A stretch of 5,187 nt of DNA from Desulfobacteraceae bacterium (lineage in GTDB: Bacteria > Desulfobacterota > Desulfobacteria > Desulfobacterales > BuS5): NCBI GenBank assembly GCA_030592105.1, contig JAUVKE010000198.1, positions 1 through 5,187 on the forward strand, read 5' to 3'. Every line of letters starts with the position of its first letter. Positions within the stretch are counted from its first letter, which is position 1. Both the position numbers and the translations under genes were made by a program. Below the pieces are notes generated by a model. That model was given only the letters and a program-made list of their open reading frames with translations. It made no database searches and was not told where the DNA came from. Shown here one piece after another: positions 1 to 4,954 of the stretch.

Positions 1-329
1 GTCTTACGGCTATAATGACCAATCTAATGGCTGACGGGCCTGCGGCCGCGGCAGTCGGACCAATAGCATTAAACATGGCCGGCCTTGTTCATCCAGGCTC
101 AGCCTATCTGCCCTTTATGGCCATGTCCACTGCAATAGCTTCTTCATTTGCCTATTGTCTGATTATCGGCACGCCGCCCAATGCCATTGTTTATGCAAGC
201 GGCTACCTTGAGCCTAAAGACTATCTAAGAGTGGGAATTCCAATATGGTTCGCGGCAAATATAGTTCTCCTTGTGATTACATTGATATACTGGGTACTCA
301 GAGGTTTTGGAGGACTTCCCGGTTTCTAG
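1..329 (+). CDS. DASS/SLC13-family anion transporter, C-terminal fragment (5' end outside window)
   Basis: This is the last ~109 codons of an inner-membrane anion transporter of the divalent anion:sodium symporter (DASS, SLC13) family. The reading frame is open to the left edge (codons from base 3 read LTAIMTNLMADGPAAAAVGP), so the Met at 15 is internal and not a start. The signature seen is the family's C-terminal helix-break motif GTPPNAIVYASGY (about 174-212), preceded by the region of the second substrate motif and followed by a final hydrophobic helix ending in a short GGLPGF tail. The usual Ser-Asn-Thr of the second motif reads Ala-Asp-Gly here (bases 30-38). It is clearly related to, but not a copy of, the full DASS protein encoded on the other strand at 2888-4480. 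Family known; substrate (dicarboxylate, sulfate or other anion) cannot be told. The gene ends in TAG, 65 bases before the next gene. Confidence 0.9.
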   Translation, partial: LTAIMTNLMADGPAAAAVGPIALNMAGLVHPGSAYLPFMAMSTAIASSFAYCLIIGTPPNAIVYASGYLEPKDYLRVGIPIWFAANIVLLVITLIYWVLRGFGGLPGF

Positions 330-394
330 CTTTCTATGTTTCCATTGGTTTTTAAAAATTCAAATTAATTTGTAAAATAAGAGGCGCTTTAATT

Positions 395-586
395 ATGAAA
401 ACTAAAAATATTACCCAAAATATTAACCCGAATATTACCCAAAATATTAACCAAAATATTAACAGGGGGAAAAAAACCTTTTTTCACAAAAACGGCAGAG
501 TATATTTCAGCAAAGATACTGAAAGAAAAATCTTCTTTGTACTGACAATTATTATGCTGGTTTCAGGAATATTTGCAAAATTTTAA
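395..586 (+). CDS. Small single-span membrane protein with N-terminal NIxx repeats (63 aa, unknown function)
   Basis: I do not recognise this family. The 63-residue product has three parts: an Asn-rich N-terminus (residues 5-24) made of five tetrapeptides NITQ, NINP, NITQ, NINQ, NINR; a basic/aromatic middle (25-44, FFHKNGRVYFSKDTERK); and one hydrophobic span (about 45-60) ending almost at the C-terminus (AKF). The positive charges before the span suggest N-in, C-terminal anchoring in the inner membrane. An AAGAGG ribosome site (379-384) lies 10 bases before the ATG. Only 14 bases separate its stop from the Yip1-family gene, so the two are very likely co-transcribed, and it follows a DASS transporter gene by 65 bases. 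By position it could be a small accessory of the transporter or of the Yip1 protein; that is inference. The region is noticeably AT-rich. That it is translated is supported by the good ribosome site, the span and the tight spacing. Confidence 0.7.
   Translation: MKTKNITQNINPNITQNINQNINRGKKTFFHKNGRVYFSKDTERKIFFVLTIIMLVSGIFAKF
407..466 (+). repeat. Five tandem copies of a 12-bp unit inside the small membrane protein gene
   Basis: Units start at 407, 419, 431, 443 and 455. The consensus is about AATATTAMCCAA, and each copy begins with the palindrome AATATT. Units alternate so that a 24-bp period is exact over 22 bases (407-428 equals 431-452). The unit is a multiple of three and in frame, giving the tetrapeptides NITQ/NINP/NITQ/NINQ/NINR, so copy number could change without breaking the gene. 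Confidence 0.9.
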
Positions 587-588
587 TT

Positions 589-593
589 AAGGG
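589..593 (+). promoter_or_regulatory. Ribosome binding site of the Yip1-family gene
   Basis: AAGGG lies 7 bases before the ATG at 601 and overlaps the intergenic gap of only 14 bases after the preceding stop. This fixes the start and suggests coupled translation with the upstream small gene. Confidence 0.7.
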
Positions 594-600
594 TAAAAAA

Positions 601-1131
601 ATGTCTGTAAACAACAATCTTACTCTTGGTTTTTATTTTAAAACCCTTAGACAAATATTTGAAAAACCAAAAAAATTTTTCACGGAATTACCGGAAGATA
701 TAAGCCTGAAACAACCCTTGTTTTTCCTTGCTGTTTCAGGCTTATTATTTTCCATTTTCAGCGTTATAAGCAGAATGCCTATAAAACAGCCCCTTGTCTG
801 GGGAGGAATATTTTTTATAAATGCCCTCGGCATGACCTTTATAGCCTCAGGTATCGGTTATATGATTATGATAATGATTATGGGCAAGCAACAGCACAGG
901 GTGGGATTTGTCAGATTTTTCAGCATATATGCATTTTCCACAGGCCTTACATTGCTTGCTGCCTGGGCGCCTTTTTTTATATATTTAACAGAGCCCTGGA
1001 AGTGGTGGCTGATAGGAAACGGCATGATAAGAAATTTTGGATTTCAGTTAAAACATGTTGTTATAATAGCAGGAATTTCCATATTGGTTATAGCACTTCT
1101 TTTCATGTCCTTGGGACTCGCTCAAAAATAA
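601..1131 (+). CDS. Yip1-family (PF04893-like) integral membrane protein
   Basis: A 176-residue polytopic membrane protein. The N-terminal soluble part (1-38) contains the hallmark of bacterial Yip1-domain proteins, a FEKPKKFFTELPEDISLKQP stretch (residues 20-39), in which an 'F..P..FF..L' motif leads into the first span. Hydrophobic spans are visible at about 39-56, 66-94, 104-129 and 152-174; the second contains an unusual MIMIMIM run and the loop before the last is Trp-rich (EPWKWW). The Yip1 assignment rests on this pattern and overall layout, as the family is weakly conserved. The bacterial members have no firmly established role; they often sit beside transporters or membrane-stress genes. 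Here the gene is the last of a plus-strand group after a DASS transporter and a small membrane protein, and a terminator hairpin begins about 15 bases after its stop. The start at 601 is supported by AAGGG 7 bases upstream. Confidence 0.75.
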   Translation: MSVNNNLTLGFYFKTLRQIFEKPKKFFTELPEDISLKQPLFFLAVSGLLFSIFSVISRMPIKQPLVWGGIFFINALGMTFIASGIGYMIMIMIMGKQQHRVGFVRFFSIYAFSTGLTLLAAWAPFFIYLTEPWKWWLIGNGMIRNFGFQLKHVVIIAGISILVIALLFMSLGLAQK

Positions 1132-1143
1132 ATTTGTAACAAT

Positions 1144-1175
1144 AAAAAAAACCGGATCCGAAAGGCCCGGTTTTT
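1144..1175. terminator. Bidirectional intrinsic terminator between convergent operons
   Basis: AAAAACCGG (1147-1155) pairs with CCGGTTTTT (1167-1175). Inside, CC (1158-1159) and GG (1164-1165) can add two pairs capped by a GAAA loop (1160-1163), leaving an AT/C internal loop. Read rightwards the stem ends in five T; read leftwards it ends in eight T (the A-run 1144-1151). It lies 12 bases after the Yip1 stop (1131) and 37 bases after the stop of the opposing response regulator (1213), so it can serve both transcripts. Confidence 0.85.
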
Positions 1176-1212
1176 AGCTTGCTGCCGACTATGCCGCCGG
1201 CCCTTTGTTTTT

Positions 1213-1656
1213 TTAAATTTCTCCTGTTTTTCGCAAGAGAAGTTTTACCTCCGCCTTTCTTATGCGCTCCCGGTGTTCATCCTTTCTTTTTCTGGCTCCT
1301 TCAAGTTTTGCTGCAAGGTCACTAAAATCAGCGGGCTTCATCAAGTAATCATAAGCGCCTAATTTCATGCCCTCCACAGCGGTTTCCGTGCTGCCGTGAC
1401 CTGTAAGCATGATAACTTCCACCAGGGGAAATCTTTTCTTAATCTCTTTTAAGACTTCAATACCGTCCATCCCGGGCATTTTTATGTCGAGAATAACAAC
1501 ATCAATATCATCCTTTTTTCCAAGGATTTCCAGGCAATCTTGCCCGTTATGGACGGACACGACCTTTTCTCCAACCTCTTTTAACCTTAAAGAAAGCATT
1601 TGCGTAAAATCTACTTCATCATCTACGATCAATATTCCGGTTGGTATTTTGATCAT
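1213..1656 (-). CDS. Stand-alone response regulator receiver protein with charged C-terminal helix (147 aa)
   Basis: A CheY-like phosphoacceptor domain with no output domain. Visible residues: the acidic pocket D12-D13 in LIVDDE, the phosphorylated Asp D57 in VILDIKMPGMDG, the switch Thr T85 in MLTGHG, the aromatic Y104 and the Lys K107 in DYLMKP. The receiver fold ends near residue 120; residues 121-147 form a strongly charged, probably helical tail (RKRKDEHRERIRKAEVKLLL) that resembles the tail of the regulator encoded at 4955-5187. It should shuttle phosphate or act through protein contact in the cytoplasm; a direct DNA-binding role is unlikely. The gene is the last of the minus-strand operon, 71 bases after the hybrid kinase, its most likely phosphodonor. 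The ATG at 1656 is supported by AAGGAG at 1667-1672. All catalytic residues are present, so it should be active. Confidence 0.93.
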   Translation of the reverse strand: MIKIPTGILIVDDEVDFTQMLSLRLKEVGEKVVSVHNGQDCLEILGKKDDIDVVILDIKMPGMDGIEVLKEIKKRFPLVEVIMLTGHGSTETAVEGMKLGAYDYLMKPADFSDLAAKLEGARKRKDEHRERIRKAEVKLLLRKTGEI

Positions 1657-1666
1657 GATATATTTT

Positions 1667-1672
1667 CTCCTT
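1667..1672 (-). promoter_or_regulatory. Ribosome binding site of the terminal response regulator
   Basis: On the minus strand this reads AAGGAG, 10 bases before the ATG at 1656. It is the second of the two full AAGGAG sites seen on this strand (the other precedes the transporter) and fixes the start. Confidence 0.75.
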
Positions 1673-1727
1673 ATATTTGCTGTATCAGCTAAAGTATAAT
1701 CTATGTAGGTTCAATTACCCGTTTTTT

Positions 1728-2861
1728 TTACAGGTGTTTTGGAAATACAATGCGAAAGCTGGTTCCAACTCCTATCTTGCTGTCCACATCTATTTTTCCA
1801 CCAAGTTTTTCTACAATACCCCTGATAATAAAAAGGCCGAGACCTGTGCCGCTTCCAGGACTTTTAGTAGTAAAAAAAGGCTCGAATATCTTCTCAAGAT
1901 TCTCTTTGGGTATACCTTCACCATTATCTTTTATGATAAAAAGTATTTCATTGCCGGAATCTTCAACCGTTAGAAAAATTTTTCCATTGGCAGCGGTTGC
2001 ATGAATCGCATTAGTTGCAAGATTAACCAAAATTTGCCTTACCTGGTGAGGATCAATCCACACAGTTGTAAGCGTGTTGTCAATATGTTTTATTATTTCT
2101 ATACGTTTGTTTTTAATCTCCACGCCGACCATCTGAATAATTTCATCAAGAAACTCCCTGACATTTACTTCCGATAAAACCACATTGTCTTTCCTGACAA
2201 TTCCCAGGAGCTGATGGGTAATTCTTCTTGCCCTGTCAACAGCATTATCTATCTTGTCAAGGGCTATTTCAAAATCAGCTTTGCGCGGCATGTCTGCAAG
2301 TTCTTCTTTATCAAGAATCAGCTTCATCCACCCGGCTGACTCATTAATAATAGCCAGGGGATTGTTGATTTCATGGGCGACTCCCGCAGCCAGGGTGCCT
2401 AAAGAGGCAAGCCTTTTTGTGGCTATCATCTGCTGCTCCATTTTAACTCTGAATTCAGCTTCCCTTTTCTTTTCCTCATTGCGTAAAATTTTGTCAAAAG
2501 CCTGACTGATCTTGCCAAGCAGATGTTCGAACTCTATCGGTTTGCTTAAATAATCAAAGGCTCCCTCCTTGATCCCGACCACGCCGTCCTGTGATGTGGC
2601 ATGACCGGTCAGGAGTATAACTTCCGTTTTTGGATATCTCTTTTTAACTTCACAAAGAACCTCTATACCGTCCATTCCCGGCATCCTGATATCCGACACA
2701 ACCACATCAATCGGGTTTTTCTCAAGAACAGCCAGCCCGTCTTTGCCGCTTGAAGCCCGCTCAGGATCAAAGCCTCTTTTTTTCATACGTTTGATGATTG
2801 TATCAAGAAATGCGGTTTCATCATCAATAAAAAGAATCCGAACATTTTCCATAGCGCTCAA
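1728..2861 (-). CDS. Soluble hybrid histidine kinase: N-terminal receiver plus HisKA/HATPase core
   Basis: A 377-residue cytoplasmic signalling protein. Residues 8-120 are a receiver (acidic pair D13-D14, phospho-Asp D57 in VVVSDIRMPGMDG, T85, K107 in DYLSKP). A charged, likely coiled-coil linker (120-148) leads to the dimerisation/phosphotransfer domain with H163 in GVAHEINNPL, the NtrB/ZraS style of H-box. The ATPase domain has the N-box N280 and N284 (NLATNAIHA), G1 box DNGEGIP (312-318), F-box FEPFF (326-330) and G2 box GSGTGLGL (336-343). All are intact. There is no membrane span, PAS or GAF domain, so the input must be the receiver itself or a partner protein. The gene follows the DASS transporter by 26 bases and precedes a receiver gene, so it may phosphorylate the free receivers. 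Start: TTG at 2861 directly follows an in-frame stop (2865-2867); ATG at 2852 (374 aa) is an equally good or better choice, and neither has a strong ribosome site. Residue numbers here count from the TTG. Confidence 0.93.
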   Translation of the reverse strand: MSAMENVRILFIDDETAFLDTIIKRMKKRGFDPERASSGKDGLAVLEKNPIDVVVSDIRMPGMDGIEVLCEVKKRYPKTEVILLTGHATSQDGVVGIKEGAFDYLSKPIEFEHLLGKISQAFDKILRNEEKKREAEFRVKMEQQMIATKRLASLGTLAAGVAHEINNPLAIINESAGWMKLILDKEELADMPRKADFEIALDKIDNAVDRARRITHQLLGIVRKDNVVLSEVNVREFLDEIIQMVGVEIKNKRIEIIKHIDNTLTTVWIDPHQVRQILVNLATNAIHATAANGKIFLTVEDSGNEILFIIKDNGEGIPKENLEKIFEPFFTTKSPGSGTGLGLFIIRGIVEKLGGKIDVDSKIGVGTSFRIVFPKHL

Positions 2862-2887
2862 CTTTTACCGTCATAATAAAATATTTA

Positions 2888-4480
2888 CTATACCAGACCA
2901 AGAATTTTCCACCAGGTTATCGCCACCATTATCAGAACAGTCAGCAAGACAGGCGTTGCCACAAGGCCCAGTTTTGTGAGATCGGAAGCCTTGAAATACC
3001 TGTAACTGTATGCAATTGCATTGGGAGGGCAGCCTATGACAAGAAGCATGGCAAAAGAAGTGGCTGTCCCAAGGCATAAAGCCAGAACCCTCGGGTCAAC
3101 TCCCTCAAGCTGCGCCATGGGAATTACTATGGGCAATATCAAAGCGGCAGCAGCAACGTTTGCCATGGCATTTGTAACAAGAGCCCCGAAAACAGCTACC
3201 CCGACAAACAGAACTATCCAGCCCTTACCTTGTATCAGAGGGAAGAAAAGATGCGCAAAATAGTCTGCCGCACCTGAGTAGCCCATTGCCAGACCTAGTG
3301 AAATGCCACCTCCAAAAATAAAAAGAGCCGTACCCCATTCCAGGTTGTCGTTGATATCCTCCCATTTTAAAACACCTGTAAGTGTCAGAGCGCTGACTCC
3401 AAGCATGCCTGTAACTGAATAATGTATTCCATGAAGCCCCTTTGTAAGCCAGCAGATAAAACATAAGGCAATAATAATAACAGTTCTTTTCTCCATAGAT
3501 GTTAAAGGGCCAAGGTCTTCATCAAATTCAGGCAGCTTGAATTTGGGGTCCGGCCTGAAAACAAAATAAACAACAAGCACGGCAATCGGCACTGTAATAA
3601 TAGCCGCAGGCATCGCAAACTTTATCCATTCAAGAAATGTTATCTCTATGCCTGTAAATTCTTTTAAAAATGCCGCTGAAACCATGCACCGTCCACCGCC
3701 GACCAGTGTGCCCATTCCTCCGCACGAGCATGCAAAGGGGAGTGAAAGCATCATAAATTTTGCAGTATTGGTATTGGGCTCAATGCCAACCGCTCTCATG
3801 AGTGGAAGCATTGTCACAATTCCTATGGCGCAGGCTGCTGCATCATGCATAAAACTCGATGCCAGACCTAGTGATATGGCAATAATAAATGTAAATTTCA
3901 CCACACTGGTTCCAGCTCTTTTTATGATAAAATATCCGAGCCGCTTTGTTATGCCTGTTTTCTCAAGTGAGATTGCAAAAATCAGGCAGCACATTATAAA
4001 ATCAACCACAGGATGCATATACGGCGCCCAGACCTCTTTTGTATCCCCTATTCCCAGCAGTATTAAAAATACCCCTATACATATTGCGGTTATCTCCAAA
4101 GGGATAGGTTCAAGCACAAAGAGAAAGACCAGCACCGCAAGAATCGCCAAAAATCGTTTGGCTTTGGGAGAAAGTCCATCGACGTAATCGACCTTTATTT
4201 TATTATTTTGCAGTTCTGCGGCTTTTTTTTCTAAAAATTTTACAGTTGCCTCATTTGTCCCCGGATTATTTGCCTTTACAAAGTATATGTATCCGCCTGA
4301 AGCCCGTCTATCTTCAGCCTGAGGAACCAGAGTATAATGCTGGTTGATATTCTTAAAAAAAATCCGGCCATTATCGCCGGATATCTTAAATTCAGTTCCT
4401 TCGGGTCTGGGCAGAAGCAAAACGGCCACGCCGATTGCCAGTGCTATGACCAGTTGAAATCCTTTTGATTTAAAAAACAT
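2888..4480 (-). CDS. DASS/SLC13-family anion transporter with extra periplasmic domain (530 aa)
   Basis: An inner-membrane secondary transporter, by family a sodium-coupled anion symporter. A first span (about 8-24) ends in LLLPRPEG, followed by a hydrophilic block (29-102) predicted to be periplasmic, then the family core from LSPKAKRFLAILA (103-115) with the typical EPIPLEITA entry (124-132). Further spans are visible near 158-173, 195-231, 243-265, 284-308, 332-346, 355-372, 385-400, 420-458, 466-486 and 505-528. The helix-break motif near the C-terminus reads GCPPNAIAYSYRY (483-495). The two Ser-Asn-Thr substrate motifs expected in well-studied members read His-Asp-Ala (212-214) and Ala-Asn-Val (440-442), and CSCGGMGTLVGGGRC (251-265) is a cysteine- and glycine-rich hairpin region. 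The substrate is therefore uncertain. AAGGAG 5 bases upstream fixes the ATG; the gene ends in TAG. It sits between receiver genes and a hybrid kinase gene, suggesting regulation by, or sensing for, that system. Confidence 0.92.
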   Translation of the reverse strand: MFFKSKGFQLVIALAIGVAVLLLPRPEGTEFKISGDNGRIFFKNINQHYTLVPQAEDRRASGGYIYFVKANNPGTNEATVKFLEKKAAELQNNKIKVDYVDGLSPKAKRFLAILAVLVFLFVLEPIPLEITAICIGVFLILLGIGDTKEVWAPYMHPVVDFIMCCLIFAISLEKTGITKRLGYFIIKRAGTSVVKFTFIIAISLGLASSFMHDAAACAIGIVTMLPLMRAVGIEPNTNTAKFMMLSLPFACSCGGMGTLVGGGRCMVSAAFLKEFTGIEITFLEWIKFAMPAAIITVPIAVLVVYFVFRPDPKFKLPEFDEDLGPLTSMEKRTVIIIALCFICWLTKGLHGIHYSVTGMLGVSALTLTGVLKWEDINDNLEWGTALFIFGGGISLGLAMGYSGAADYFAHLFFPLIQGKGWIVLFVGVAVFGALVTNAMANVAAAALILPIVIPMAQLEGVDPRVLALCLGTATSFAMLLVIGCPPNAIAYSYRYFKASDLTKLGLVATPVLLTVLIMVAITWWKILGLV

Positions 4481-4485
4481 GTTTA

Positions 4486-4491
4486 CTCCTT
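4486..4491 (-). promoter_or_regulatory. Ribosome binding site of the full-length DASS transporter
   Basis: On the minus strand this reads AAGGAG, 5 bases before the ATG at 4480. It is stronger than the sites of the neighbouring receiver and kinase genes, which suggests the transporter is translated independently rather than by coupling. Confidence 0.75.
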
Positions 4492-4542
4492 AACTTAAAT
4501 AACTTTAACTCACTCTTGCAGGTTAACCGGAAGCAGCGAAGA

Positions 4543-4944
4543 TCAGGACTTTTTTCTTTTTGCATGTGCTTCTCTTATTTTGGACAAAAGCTCTTCGAGC
4601 TCGCACGGTTTTGTTAGATAATCAAAAGCGCCGCACTCGATCCCTTCTTTAGCCGCCTTTTTTGAGCCGTGGCCGGTGAGCATAACAATTTCAAGAACAG
4701 GATCCATTTTCTTTAATATTTTGAGAACCTCAATTCCATCCATGTCTTCCATCTTAAGATCCAGAACCGCCACATCAAAATCCTGCTTGCGGAGAGCCTG
4801 AATTGCTTCAGAACCGCCGTAGGTTTTTGTAACGTCAAGGCCTCTTTTATTCAGCCTGTTGTAGAGAACATTGACGTACCCTTTTTCATCATCTACAAGA
4901 AGAAGTTTAATTTTCTCTTCTTGAATATTTTTATTTTCAGACAT
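4543..4944 (-). CDS. Stand-alone response regulator receiver protein (133 aa), variant phosphorylation loop
   Basis: A CheY-like single-domain regulator. Visible residues: acidic pair D18-D19 in LLLVDDE, phospho-Asp D62 in VAVLDLKMEDMDG, switch T90 in MLTGHG, aromatic Y109 and K112 in DYLTKP. A ten-residue charged leader (MSENKNIQEE) precedes the fold and a short basic tail (AKRKKS) ends it; there is no output domain. The loop after the phospho-Asp is odd: the near-universal Pro-Gly of 'MPGMDG' is Glu-Asp (66-67), unlike the other two receivers in which that loop can be read. The upstream receiver gene ends only 10 bases before this start, and the ribosome site is weak (an AAAGA-type stretch), so translation is probably coupled. 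The downstream transporter gene begins 62 bases later with no terminator between. Its role is inferred to be phosphate relay with the hybrid kinase of the same operon. Confidence 0.92.
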   Translation of the reverse strand: MSENKNIQEEKIKLLLVDDEKGYVNVLYNRLNKRGLDVTKTYGGSEAIQALRKQDFDVAVLDLKMEDMDGIEVLKILKKMDPVLEIVMLTGHGSKKAAKEGIECGAFDYLTKPCELEELLSKIREAHAKRKKS

Positions 4945-4954
4945 AATTTTTTCT

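Noticed and set aside
346..378. Possible promoter before the small membrane protein gene (TTGGTT and TAAAAT)
   Set aside because: Spacing is about 21 bases and the region is simply AT-rich; the nearby AAATTAATTT palindrome (362-371) is likely chance for the same reason.
407..466. CRISPR array
   Set aside because: Units are 12 bp, contiguous and without spacers, and they are in frame inside a coding gene.
633..833. Open frame on the minus strand inside the Yip1-family gene
   Set aside because: Antisense shadow of a well-supported gene; the product shows no recognisable pattern and there is no convincing ribosome site.
1691..1716. Possible minus-strand sigma-70 promoter (TTGAAC and TATACT) before the last receiver gene
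   Set aside because: The two hexamers are only about 10 bases apart, far from the usual 17, and no better -35 element lies at the right distance.
2824..2874. A 16-codon open frame on the minus strand starting at an ATG upstream of and overlapping the hybrid kinase start (possible leader peptide)
   Set aside because: No ribosome binding site precedes it, it is out of frame with the kinase, and it shows no attenuator-like codon run; most likely chance.
3648..4187. Long plus-strand open frame opposite the DASS transporter (179 codons)
   Set aside because: The minus-strand frame encodes a clear transporter over the same bases; the plus-strand product has no family features and is a codon-bias shadow.
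4495..4542. Terminator between the receiver gene and the DASS transporter gene
   Set aside because: No stem of useful length followed by a T-run is seen on the minus strand, so read-through into the transporter gene is expected.
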